From the NCBI RefSeq assembly GCF_005233875.1, contig NZ_SZPZ01000002.1:806001-870000 (forward strand): a stretch of 64,000 nucleotides of DNA. Direction: 5' to 3'. The stretch's first letter is position 1. Every line of letters starts with the position of its first letter. The translations under genes were made by a program, and so were the position numbers. Shown here one piece after another: positions 8,319-15,847 of this stretch. Source of the DNA: Kribbella jiaozuonensis (GTDB lineage: Bacteria > Actinomycetota > Actinomycetes > Propionibacteriales > Kribbellaceae). Below the pieces are notes generated by a model. That model did no database searches and had not been told where the DNA came from. It worked only from the letters and a program-made list of their open reading frames with translations.

Positions 8319-9262
8319 CTCGCGGCGGCCAGCACGACCGCACCCACCAGCGTCACCAGCAGCTGTACTGCGAACGGCCCGCGCATCACTCCCAGTACGA
8401 CGAACCCGTACACCACCACGCCGTACGACAGCCGTGCACCGATCTGCGCCGGGCGACCACCCAGCACGCGGACTGTCCTCGCCGAGGGCGTCAGGATCGG
8501 GAAGAGCGCGCATGCGACGACTGCGGTGTAGAGCAGGCCCTTGAGCAGTGCCTGCGCCGGTGTGGGCGCGGAGTGGTCGTACGGTCCCGCGAGCGGGGTC
8601 GCGGAGATCAGTAGCAGCGCGGCGGCGATTCCCCAGAGCGTTCCGGGGACTCTGGTCAGCGTGTCGAGTGCAGACGGGCCCAGGCGACCTGTGGCGCGGG
8701 CGACCTGCCAGAGCGCCAGGCCCATGCCGACCGCGAACCAACCGAGGTACCCGGGTAGCCAGAGGCCCGCCTGCGGGTGATCGGTTGCCGTGACTGCTGC
8801 CATCCACACCGGGCCGAGCACGGTCAGCGCGACCAGCACCAGGAGCCGCCAGCGGACACTGCGGCGGGTCGGTCGCTCGTAGCCGGTCAGCAGTCGGCCA
8901 AGTCCGGGGAGGAGCAGATAGAAGGGCAGTGGTGTGAGGACGGCCCACCGGAGGTACGTGGTCGCCGGGTGTGGGACGAAGGCGATCGACAGCACGATGG
9001 TGATCAGCAGCGCGGGCAGGATCCGCAGCGCACGGCCACGCAGGTAGGGCAGCGTGAGCGGCGGCTCGGTGGCCGAGAACCAGGCGACGACGTGCGGCCG
9101 GTAGAGCAGGAAGCCGGAGATCGCGCAGAAGATCGCCCAGCCGACGTCCAGCCGGGACACGACACCAGCAAGTGGCGCATGCGTCTGCAGGCCGACCTGT
9201 GCGATCACCACTGCGATCGCGGCGATCGCTCGCAGCCCGTCGACTGCCGGGAATCGGGTCAT
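8216..9262 (-). CDS. Acyltransferase-3 family membrane protein with atypical TM1
   Basis: This 348-residue multi-span protein opens with VDGLRAIAAIAV, the hallmark of OafA/NolL-type O-acyltransferases that acetylate glycans. The family normally has a His in the first helix (VVLFH type). Here the equivalent stretch reads VVIAQVG, with Gln in that place, so catalysis may be altered or lost. The YLRGRALRILPAL element is preserved, as is the late ERP motif. The ATG overlaps the stop of the methyltransferase (ATGA), so the two form an operon. The Ser/Thr-rich tail runs 103 bases into the end of the opposite AftD-like gene. Confidence 0.82.
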   Translation of the reverse strand: MTRFPAVDGLRAIAAIAVVIAQVGLQTHAPLAGVVSRLDVGWAIFCAISGFLLYRPHVVAWFSATEPPLTLPYLRGRALRILPALLITIVLSIAFVPHPATTYLRWAVLTPLPFYLLLPGLGRLLTGYERPTRRSVRWRLLVLVALTVLGPVWMAAVTATDHPQAGLWLPGYLGWFAVGMGLALWQVARATGRLGPSALDTLTRVPGTLWGIAAALLLISATPLAGPYDHSAPTPAQALLKGLLYTAVVACALFPILTPSARTVRVLGGRPAQIGARLSYGVVVYGFVVLGVMRGPFAVQLLVTLVGAVVLAAASYRLIERPVLRFGKNTAVARTASSVTSPSSSPAR

Positions 9263-10059
9263 GCGCCCAGCGCCTTGTGTGCGGTCCAGATGGCAGTGCC
9301 GGGTACGAGCGGTCCGCGTTCGGGACCCCAGCCGCCCCAGATCAGCTCGTGCCCGGCCGGCCACTCCGGCTCGAGCAGGTCGTCGACGACAAAGCCGGCG
9401 CCGGTCAGCTCGCGGATCCAGTCGCCGGTGGTGCGGTGGTGCTCGGCATACACCGGCGTACCGGAGTCGTCGACCTCGACGTACGGCGTCCGGTCGAAGT
9501 ACGAGTGGGTGATGCGCAGTCCGGCCGGCGACGGGTCGTCGGGCATCGTCCAGCGGAAGGGGTGGGTCACCGAGAACACCAGCAGGCCGCCGGGTCGCAG
9601 CACGCGGGCCAGCTCGCGGAACGCCGTACCGACGTCGGCGACGAAAGGCAGTGCGCCGAAGGCGGAGCAGGCGATGTCGAAGGTGCTGTCGGCGTACGGC
9701 AGGGCTACCGCGTCTGCCGCGACGGTGCGGACCGACGTACCGGTCTGGGCGTCCAGGTCCTTGGCGACCCGGAGCTGCTCGAGAGAGATGTCGAAGGCAA
9801 CCACATCCGCTCCCTGGCCGACGAGCCAGCGTGAGCACTGGGCCGCGCCGCAGCCGACCTCGAGGATCCGCCTGCCCTTGACCGGACCGAGCAGCCGGGC
9901 CGACTCCTCGTCCACACCCTCGGGAGACCAGATGAACCGGTCGTCGCCGAGGAAGTCGCCGTGCTCCTCCAGGTACTCGTCAGCTGCCGAGTCCCAGTAG
10001 GTGCGACTGGCCCGCGAGGTCTCCACCTCGGTCAGTTCCACCCGTACCGGCCTGTTCAC
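9259..10059 (-). CDS. SAM-dependent methyltransferase (class I)
   Basis: The 266-residue protein carries the SAM-binding motif ILEVGCGAAQCSRWL, an acidic strand end (VVAFDIS) and the post-motif RVLRPGGLLVFSV, all of the Methyltransf_11 type. The chosen GTG at 10059 begins VNRPVRVELT; longer in-frame reading runs into the antisense of the neighbouring kinase and is rejected. It is divergent from the kinase gene with 24 bases between starts and precedes the acyltransferase in an operon. The substrate is unknown. It resembles stand-alone small-molecule methyltransferases common in actinomycetes. Confidence 0.88.
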   Translation of the reverse strand: MNRPVRVELTEVETSRASRTYWDSAADEYLEEHGDFLGDDRFIWSPEGVDEESARLLGPVKGRRILEVGCGAAQCSRWLVGQGADVVAFDISLEQLRVAKDLDAQTGTSVRTVAADAVALPYADSTFDIACSAFGALPFVADVGTAFRELARVLRPGGLLVFSVTHPFRWTMPDDPSPAGLRITHSYFDRTPYVEVDDSGTPVYAEHHRTTGDWIRELTGAGFVVDDLLEPEWPAGHELIWGGWGPERGPLVPGTAIWTAHKALGA

Positions 10060-10070
10060 CCCGCACACTC

Positions 10071-10076
10071 TAGTGT
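10071..10076 (+). promoter_or_regulatory. Candidate -10 of the APH-type kinase (leaderless)
   Basis: TAGTGT, then seven bases, then ATG at 10084. No Shine-Dalgarno is visible in between. Confidence 0.4.
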
Positions 10077-10083
10077 CGAAACC

Positions 10084-10971
10084 ATGAGCGACTTCGCCGC
10101 TAGTGCTGTTCCGTTGCCAGGCGGTTACCAGGGCCAGACCTACGCGGTCAGTGCGGGCGGTGAGGACGCCGTACTGAAGCTGTACGTGAAGGACCCCGCG
10201 CGGGCAGCTGTGGATGCCGCACTGCTCCAGTTGGTGCGTGGGCTGCTCCCGGTACCGCGGGTGCTCGACGTGAAGCGGGAGGGCGCGCCGGACGATCCGC
10301 CGTACCTGCTGACCGAGAGGTTGCCGGGCGTGAACCTGGAGGTCTACCTGGCGACGGCCGGGGAGGACGAGCGGCGGTACGTCGGGCAGCAGTTGGGCGA
10401 GCTGCTCGCGCGGTTGAGCGGGATGCCGTTCCGCTCCTTTGGGCTGTTCCGGGACGGGGACCTCGGGATCGAGCCGCTCCGCGGGGACCTGGAGCAATAC
10501 CTCGACAGCCTGGACCTCGGGATGACTCCGGCGCAGCGGGAGGGCCTGGAGAGCGTGTTCATGGACGCCGAGGACCTGCTGGCCGAGGGCGTCGACCGGT
10601 TCTGCCTCGTGCACAGCGACTTCAACCCGAAGAACCTGCTGGTGGACCCGGAGACGGTCCGGATCACCGGGCTGATCGACTGGGAGTTCGCCCACGCCGG
10701 CTCGCCGTACGCCGATCTGGGCAACCTGCTGCGGTTCTGCACGGACCCGGTGCTGGCCCGGCCGGTGCTCGACGTACTGCGGGGGAGTGGGCTGCTGGGG
10801 TCCGACCGGCTGGTCGATCTCGGCCGGGCGGCGGATCTGTGGGCGCTGCTGGACCTCGCCGCGCGGACGCCGCGGCATGAGGTCGCCGCCGCGGCGCACC
10901 GGCTGGTCTTCCGAATGGCGGACACCGGACACCTCTCCGCAGGCCGTCCGGACCTGGAGGTCGTACTCTGA
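10084..10971 (+). CDS. Aminoglycoside phosphotransferase-family kinase
   Basis: The 295-residue protein has the APH/choline-kinase fold signature. A Lys strand (AVLKLYVKD) near the N-terminus binds ATP, the catalytic loop HSDFNPKN lies around residues 177-184, and the metal-binding LIDWEFA lies around 196-202. Such proteins phosphorylate small hydroxyl compounds such as antibiotics, sugars or choline-like molecules. No resistance context is present, so I do not assign a substrate. The ATG at 10084 is preferred to an in-frame upstream start because the upstream part is antisense to the methyltransferase. Confidence 0.87.
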   Translation: MSDFAASAVPLPGGYQGQTYAVSAGGEDAVLKLYVKDPARAAVDAALLQLVRGLLPVPRVLDVKREGAPDDPPYLLTERLPGVNLEVYLATAGEDERRYVGQQLGELLARLSGMPFRSFGLFRDGDLGIEPLRGDLEQYLDSLDLGMTPAQREGLESVFMDAEDLLAEGVDRFCLVHSDFNPKNLLVDPETVRITGLIDWEFAHAGSPYADLGNLLRFCTDPVLARPVLDVLRGSGLLGSDRLVDLGRAADLWALLDLAARTPRHEVAAAAHRLVFRMADTGHLSAGRPDLEVVL

Positions 10972-11029
10972 GGTCAATGGCATGTGGAGAGACCTCGGCA
11001 GGCGCTCGGTAGGCACCGGGTGCCCCAGG

Positions 11030-11059
11030 TTGTGCTGCCTTCGTAAAGACCGGTATTCT
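11030..11059 (+). promoter_or_regulatory. Candidate rpsA promoter
   Basis: TTGTGC at 11030-11035 and TATTCT at 11054-11059 are separated by 18 bases, close to a vegetative actinobacterial promoter. The leader to rpsA would be about 155 bases, with no clear riboswitch fold visible. Confidence 0.45.
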
Positions 11060-11222
11060 GTCAGATGCGCTATGGGCCCGCGCGACCTCGGACCGAGCAG
11101 GCTCGTGACTCGCAGCAGTCGGTGGTGAATCTGTCGTCTTCAGGCAATCCCGCGGTTTGGTGCGATCCAAAGGTTCATGACGCAACCGCACGACACCACC
11201 AGTCCACGGAGCAACCCACCAC

Positions 11223-12701
11223 ATGACGGCCAGCATCGAGGCTCCCCTCGACCCCGCAGTGCGCAACACCCCGCAGGTAGCGGTCAATGACATCGGGTCG
11301 GAGGAAGACTTCCTCGCGGCGATCGATCAGACCATCAAGTACTTCAACGACGGCGACATCGTCGAGGGCACCATCGTCAAGGTCGACCGGGACGAGGTCC
11401 TGCTCGACATCGGTTACAAGACCGAAGGCGTGATCCCCTCCCGCGAGCTGTCGATCAAGCACGACGTCGACCCGAACGAGGTCGTCAACGTCGGCGATCA
11501 CGTCGAGGCCCTGGTTCTCCAGAAGGAGGACAAGGAAGGCCGTCTGATCCTCTCGAAGAAGCGCGCCCAGTACGAGAAGGCCTGGGGCACGATCGAGAAG
11601 ATCAAGGAAGAGGACGGCGTCGTCACCGGCACCGTCATCGAGGTCGTCAAGGGTGGACTCATCCTCGACATCGGCCTCCGTGGCTTCCTGCCGGCCTCGC
11701 TCGTCGAGATGCGCCGGGTCCGCGACCTCCAGCCGTACGTCGGCCAGGAGATCGAGGCCAAGATCATCGAGCTGGACAAGAACCGCAACAACGTGGTCCT
11801 GTCCCGCCGGGCGTGGCTGGAGCAGACGCAGTCCGAGGTGCGGATGAACTTCCTCACCCAGCTGCAGAAGGGCCAGATCCGCAAGGGTGTCGTCTCCTCG
11901 ATCGTCAACTTCGGTGCGTTCGTGGACCTCGGCGGCGTCGACGGTCTGGTGCACGTCTCGGAGCTGTCCTGGAAGCACATCGACCACCCGACCGAGGTCG
12001 TCGAGGTCGGCCAGGAGGTCACCGTCGAGGTGCTGGACGTCGACATGGACCGCGAGCGCGTCTCGCTGTCGCTGAAGGCGACCCAGGAAGACCCGTGGCA
12101 GCAGTTCGCCCGGACCCACCAGATGGGCCAGATCGTGCCCGGCAAGGTCACCAAGCTGGTTCCGTTCGGTGCGTTCGTCCGCGTGGAGGAGGGCATCGAG
12201 GGTCTGGTGCACATCTCCGAGCTGGCCGAGCGGCACGTCGAGATCCCGGAGCAGGTCGTCCAGGTCAACGACGACGTCATGGTCAAGATCATCGACATCG
12301 ACCTGGAGCGGCGCCGGATCTCGCTGTCGCTCAAGCAGGCCAACGAGGGTGTGGACCCGGTCTCGGACGACTTCGACCCGACGCTCTACGGCATGACGGC
12401 GACGTACGACGACCAGGGCAACTACATCTACCCCGAGGGCTTCGACCCGGAGACGGGCGAGTGGCTCGAGGGCTTCGACGCGCAGCGTGAGGAGTGGGAG
12501 CGGCAGTACGCCGAGGCCCACACGCGCTGGGAGGCCCACAAGAAGCAGATCGAGGACGCCAAGACGGCAGACGTCGAGGCCGGCGAGGCATCGACGTACT
12601 CCTCCGCTGCTGCCCCGAAGGACGACGCCCCCGTCGAAGGCGCCCTCGCCTCCGACGAGGCCCTCCAGGCCCTCCGCGAAAAACTGACCGGCCAGGGCTG
12701 A
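11223..12701 (+). CDS. rpsA: 30S ribosomal protein S1
   Basis: S1 helps the small ribosomal subunit bind mRNA. The 492-residue protein has four S1 (OB-fold) repeats, roughly 45-115, 130-200, 215-290 and 300-375. They show the recurring pattern G-x-V (GTIVKVDRDEVLLDIGYK, VVSSIVNFGAFVDLGGVDGL, KVTKLVPFGAFVRVEEGIEG). An acidic, Ala-rich C-terminal tail follows, as in other actinobacterial S1 proteins. A strong intrinsic terminator stands 18 bases after the stop. coaE follows after the repeat region and one reverse-strand gene, the usual rpsA-coaE association. Confidence 0.98.
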   Translation: MTASIEAPLDPAVRNTPQVAVNDIGSEEDFLAAIDQTIKYFNDGDIVEGTIVKVDRDEVLLDIGYKTEGVIPSRELSIKHDVDPNEVVNVGDHVEALVLQKEDKEGRLILSKKRAQYEKAWGTIEKIKEEDGVVTGTVIEVVKGGLILDIGLRGFLPASLVEMRRVRDLQPYVGQEIEAKIIELDKNRNNVVLSRRAWLEQTQSEVRMNFLTQLQKGQIRKGVVSSIVNFGAFVDLGGVDGLVHVSELSWKHIDHPTEVVEVGQEVTVEVLDVDMDRERVSLSLKATQEDPWQQFARTHQMGQIVPGKVTKLVPFGAFVRVEEGIEGLVHISELAERHVEIPEQVVQVNDDVMVKIIDIDLERRRISLSLKQANEGVDPVSDDFDPTLYGMTATYDDQGNYIYPEGFDPETGEWLEGFDAQREEWERQYAEAHTRWEAHKKQIEDAKTADVEAGEASTYSSAAAPKDDAPVEGALASDEALQALREKLTGQG

Positions 12702-12718
12702 TCAGTTAGTTAGCACCC

Positions 12719-12765
12719 ACGAAGCCCCCGCATCCTCTCCGGATGCGGGGGCTTCGTACGTTTTT
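12719..12765 (+). terminator. Rho-independent terminator of rpsA
   Basis: A 17-base perfect stem (12719-12735 with 12741-12757) and a TCTCC loop are followed by five T at 12761-12765. It separates rpsA from the AT-rich repeat region. Confidence 0.93.
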
Positions 12766-12850
12766 GGGGCCTATTCAGAAACAAGGAAAGAAGAACAACA
12801 AGAAGAAGAGATATAGATTGGTGGCGGCTTCGGTGGTGAACCACCACTCT

Positions 12851-12914
12851 GAAGAGAGAGAACAAGAAAAAGACAGAGAAATACAAAAGATGGAGTGGGA
12901 GTTGGGTGCGTGGC
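12851..12914 (+). repeat. Repeat unit B (purine orientation)
   Basis: A GA-rich tract ends in GGGAGTTGGGTGCGTGGC. Its reverse complement is unit C. The pair would form a hairpin around a 138-base GC-rich loop. Confidence 0.75.
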
Positions 12915-13052
12915 CGGTCCGGCGGTCCGGTAGCGGTCGGCCTTGCTTCACACCCGCGCCGGATCGGCTGCCACTCTCGACCCGCTCCGTGTGCTACAGC
13001 CGGCCGGCGGAGGCCCGTTCCGCCTCCAACCGTGATCGGAAAGCCGAGCCCA

Positions 13053-13109
13053 GCCAGGCACCCAACTCCCTCTCTATCTTCTCTTTCTCTTTTCTTTAAA
13101 TATTCTTGT
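13053..13109 (-). repeat. Repeat unit C (pyrimidine orientation)
   Basis: It starts GCCAGGCACCCAACTCCC and continues into CT-rich sequence. It is nearly identical over its first 28 bases to unit D, 110 bases further on, and inverted relative to unit B. Confidence 0.75.
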
Positions 13110-13162
13110 CCTTGAAGGTCTTCAGTGTTTCTGCGCCGACCGTCACCGGACCGGCGGACTCA

Positions 13163-13217
13163 GCCAGGCAGCCAACTGCCTCTCTATCTTTTGTTTCCTT
13201 TGTTCTTGTTTTTGATT
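13163..13217 (-). repeat. Repeat unit D (pyrimidine orientation)
   Basis: Direct copy of unit C. The T-rich tail runs on towards the stop codon of the reverse-strand gene at 13231, so the element abuts that gene. Confidence 0.72.
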
Positions 13218-13230
13218 ATCTTCTTTGCTT

Positions 13231-13878
13231 TTAGTCGTATGGGCGGCGGATGCGGGGTTTGCCTAGGTCGGTGCCCCATTGGCCTCGGCCTTCGCCTTTT
13301 AGGCGCATTTTTAGTTCCATTACGTGGGCTCGGGCGCCGCTGGCGGAGAAGAAGCCGATGCGGTAGGGCTCGTTGGGGGCGCCTGCCTCCCACGCCGGCA
13401 CCTGTTGCTCGCCGTAGCGGACGAGGCGGACAGGCGGGTCCTCGCCGGCCTGGATTCGCGCCGCGTCTTGCGCGCACGCCGGGACCTTGCGGGTCGGGCC
13501 GCTGCGTGGGGTCCAGACGACGTCTCGTGCGGCCGGGCCGTGCTGGGGGTTGAAGAAGCACGGCGTACGGCGTTCCGGCGGCGGATCGCCCGCGACCCGC
13601 GCGCGAACGCACGCCAGCGCGTACCTGCCCGCCGTCAGCGTGTCGACGATCGCACTGATCGCCTCGAACGAGCTGAGCCGATCGACCAGCCGCTCGGCGG
13701 TCTCGTACGCATCCAGCGCGGTCTGGTAGTCGTGCCGAGTCTCGGCATCGAGCGCACTGCCCTCCAGCAGCTCACCGAGCCGAGCCAGCTCCTCCCCGAA
13801 CTGGACAACGTCCTCCTCGGCCATCACCCGGACGTGTCTCAGCTCCTGCGCATCCTGACGCCGTCGCCACCACCCCAT
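13231..13878 (-). CDS. Conserved actinobacterial protein of unknown function
   Basis: The 215-residue protein begins MGWWRRRQDAQE. An acidic helical stretch follows (residues about 15-75, with AEEDVVQFGEELARLGELLE), then a Cys-containing segment with ERRTPCFFNPQHGP and VPACAQDAARIQAGEDPPVR, resembling a small metal or zinc-ribbon-like patch. I recognise this as a family commonly seen beside coaE in actinobacteria but know no function. The C-terminal basic tail ends against the repeat region. It is divergent from coaE with 33 bases between the starts. TAGCAT at 13884-13889 (reverse strand) lies five bases before its ATG. Confidence 0.78.
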   Translation of the reverse strand: MGWWRRRQDAQELRHVRVMAEEDVVQFGEELARLGELLEGSALDAETRHDYQTALDAYETAERLVDRLSSFEAISAIVDTLTAGRYALACVRARVAGDPPPERRTPCFFNPQHGPAARDVVWTPRSGPTRKVPACAQDAARIQAGEDPPVRLVRYGEQQVPAWEAGAPNEPYRIGFFSASGARAHVMELKMRLKGEGRGQWGTDLGKPRIRRPYD

Positions 13879-13899
13879 AAGCCATGCTAGGCCCGTGGA

Positions 13900-13905
13900 T
13901 AGGGT
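13900..13905 (+). promoter_or_regulatory. Candidate -10 of coaE (leaderless)
   Basis: TAGGGT, six bases, then the GTG at 13912. A reverse-strand counterpart TAGCAT at 13884-13889 serves the divergent gene. Confidence 0.35.
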
Positions 13906-13911
13906 GCTGGG

Positions 13912-14520
13912 GTGCTGAGAGTAGGACTGACTGGCGGGATCGGGGCCGGGAAGAGTGCCGTCTCGTCGCGGCTGGCCGAGCGGGGCGCGGTCGTGATCGA
14001 CTCCGACGTACTGGCTCGGGAGGTGGTCGCGCGGGGGACCGACGGGCTCGACGAGGTGGTCGCGGCGTTCGGTTCCGGCGTACTGACGGCCGACGGGGAC
14101 CTGGACCGGCCGGCGCTGGGGAAGATCGTGTTCGGCGACGAGACCGCCCGGCGGAAGCTGGAGGCGATCGTCCACCCACGGGTCCGTGCGCGGGCCGCCG
14201 AGATCGAGCACGAGTCGCCCGAGGACGCGATCGTGGTGCACGACATCCCGCTGCTGGTGGAGACCGGCCAGGCCGGCAGGTTCGACGTCGTACTCGTGGT
14301 CGACGTACCGGTCGAGGTGCAGGTCGAGCGGCTGACCGCACAGCGCGGGATGACTGACGCGGAAGCGAAGCAGCGGATCGCCAGCCAGGCGTCCCGGGAG
14401 GACCGGCTCGCGGCAGCGGACGTGGTGGTGGACAACTCCGGCAGTCTCGCCGAGCTGGACCACCGCATCGACCAGGTGTGGGAACAACTCACAGGCCACG
14501 GTCCGGATACGAAAAGGTGA
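13912..14520 (+). CDS. coaE: Dephospho-CoA kinase
   Basis: CoaE catalyses the last step of coenzyme A synthesis, phosphorylating the 3'-hydroxyl of dephospho-CoA with ATP. The 202-residue protein has the P-loop GLTGGIGAGKS at residues 6-16, the substrate-binding IDSDVLAREVV, and the LID-region motif AQRGMTDAEAKQRIASQ near residues 143-160. The length fits the minimal enzyme without the GrpB-like extension seen in mycobacteria. GTG at 13912 is preferred because the family starts directly at the P-loop strand. Confidence 0.96.
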   Translation: MLRVGLTGGIGAGKSAVSSRLAERGAVVIDSDVLAREVVARGTDGLDEVVAAFGSGVLTADGDLDRPALGKIVFGDETARRKLEAIVHPRVRARAAEIEHESPEDAIVVHDIPLLVETGQAGRFDVVLVVDVPVEVQVERLTAQRGMTDAEAKQRIASQASREDRLAAADVVVDNSGSLAELDHRIDQVWEQLTGHGPDTKR

Positions 14521-14656
14521 CCCTCGCGCGGTAAATGATGAATCCGGGACCGGCTGTACAAGAATCTGTCCCGGTCCGGCCCGGGGTGACTCCTGCAGGC
14601 CGGCCACCGACGGCGCGCCCCGCGCCGGTCCGGACGTCCGAAGTAGGGAGGATGGC

Positions 14657-15847
14657 GTGGTGTGTCCGCGCTGCAGCTCTGACGTCCCCGAGGTCTCGCA
14701 TTTCTGCCACCACTGTGGCAACGACATGCGTACCGGGGATGCCGAGCGCAAGAAGGCGTACGCCGCCAGGCCCGATGAGCCGGTGGCGTCGTTCAAACTG
14801 GTCTCGACGATCATGCCCCAGGGCTCCGGCCAGCAGCCGTACACCTACAAGGTCGCGCTCGGCATCGCCCTGCTGCTGACCGTGGTGACGGCCGCGCTCG
14901 GCGCGCTCCCGGTGGCGATCATGATCGCGGCCTTCGCCATCCCGATCGTCTACATCATCTACTTGTACGACGTGAACCTCTGGGAGGACGAGCCGATCCC
15001 GGTGGTCGCTGCGGCCTTCGTGCTGACCGGCGTACTCGCGGCTGTCTTCACCTGGCTGTGGAAGGACAAGCTGGCCCTCTCGCTGGACACGATCGGCGGT
15101 AACAGCGCCGGTCCGTCCGGGCGGGACCTGCTGATCCTGCTCCTGCTGGTGCCGGTGGTGTCGGAGCTGATCCGGCAGATCGGCCCGCTCTATCTGGCCT
15201 CGCGGCCGCGGTACGACGACCTGATGGACGGCTTCACGTTCGGTGTGGTGGCCGGTGTCGGGTACGCCTGCTTCGAGACGCTGGTGCTGCACTGGGGCTG
15301 GATCAGCGGCGGCTTCGCCGGTCCGGGCAGCAGTGCGGGCACGTGGATCTCGATCGTGCTTCTGCACGGCTTCATCAAGCCGCTGGTGTACGGCTCGGCG
15401 ACCGGTCTGGCCGGTGCGGAGTTCTCCGGCCTCGGCGAGGGGTACGACGGGTTCACGCCCCGCTGGGTGGCCGGTCTGCTCCAGGCGATGGCGGTGAACG
15501 CGCTCTTCCAGGGCGGTGTCTACCTGCTCGGTTTCGTCGGCGGACACGGCTCGACCATCGGTTCGGTCCTCGGTGTGGTCTGGGGCCTGCTGCTGCTCGG
15601 CGCGCTGATCATCCGGGTGCGGACCGTGCTCCACAAGGGCCTGCTCGAGGCTGCGCTCGAGTCGGCCGCGCGGGGTGGTTCCAACCACGCGTCGGGCGAC
15701 CTGGCGTTCTGCTCGCGCTGTGAGATGCCGCTGCTTCCGCAGTCCGACTTCTGCTCCGCCTGCGGCAACTCGGTGCGTTCCGTGCCGAAGTCCGCTCGCG
15801 GGGTGACAGCACCGACCGCCGCGACGACTGGGGAGACGCAGGCATGA
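14657..15847 (+). CDS. PrsW-like intramembrane protease homologue with zinc ribbons at both ends
   Basis: The 396-residue protein starts with a zinc ribbon (CPRC, then CHHCG at about residues 3-21). About eight membrane spans follow, and a second ribbon (CSRC, CSACG) lies near residues 352-370. The membrane part has the PrsW layout: DDLMDGFTFGVVAGVGY, a FETL stretch and LLHGFIKPLVYG. The PrsW core EExxK reads Ser169-Glu170-Leu-Ile-Arg here, so one Glu and the Lys are replaced. Activity is therefore uncertain. GGGAGG five bases upstream supports the GTG. Its stop overlaps the next gene by ATGA, tying it to the three proline-rich proteins. Confidence 0.82.
   Translation: MVCPRCSSDVPEVSHFCHHCGNDMRTGDAERKKAYAARPDEPVASFKLVSTIMPQGSGQQPYTYKVALGIALLLTVVTAALGALPVAIMIAAFAIPIVYIIYLYDVNLWEDEPIPVVAAAFVLTGVLAAVFTWLWKDKLALSLDTIGGNSAGPSGRDLLILLLLVPVVSELIRQIGPLYLASRPRYDDLMDGFTFGVVAGVGYACFETLVLHWGWISGGFAGPGSSAGTWISIVLLHGFIKPLVYGSATGLAGAEFSGLGEGYDGFTPRWVAGLLQAMAVNALFQGGVYLLGFVGGHGSTIGSVLGVVWGLLLLGALIIRVRTVLHKGLLEAALESAARGGSNHASGDLAFCSRCEMPLLPQSDFCSACGNSVRSVPKSARGVTAPTAATTGETQA

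Larger units (their letters stand above)
12779..13217. repeat. AT-rich purine/pyrimidine inverted-repeat region
   Basis: Two purine-rich tracts (about 12779-12830 and 12851-12914) are followed by a GC-rich centre and two pyrimidine-rich tracts (about 13053-13109 and 13163-13217). The second and third are imperfect reverse complements; their best 22 bases (12893-12914 with 13053-13074) agree at 20 positions. The third and fourth are direct copies, with 26 of 28 bases equal between 13053-13080 and 13163-13190. The first tract resembles the complement of the fourth only loosely. The tracts contain long A/G or C/T runs foreign to this genome. No credible reading frame crosses them. No transposase is present. 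Function unknown. Confidence 0.8.

Noticed and set aside
6138..8948. 936-codon reverse frame across the AftD-like gene
   Set aside because: Arg/Pro/His-rich composition and no family motifs; the opposite strand has clear domains.
12743..13099. 118-codon plus frame inside the repeat region
   Set aside because: Made of Lys/Glu/Arg from the purine tracts and crosses the hairpin; no ribosome site, no codon bias.
13053..13230. CRISPR array in the repeated tracts
   Set aside because: Only two direct copies, unequal AT-rich sequence, no spacer regularity and no cas genes.
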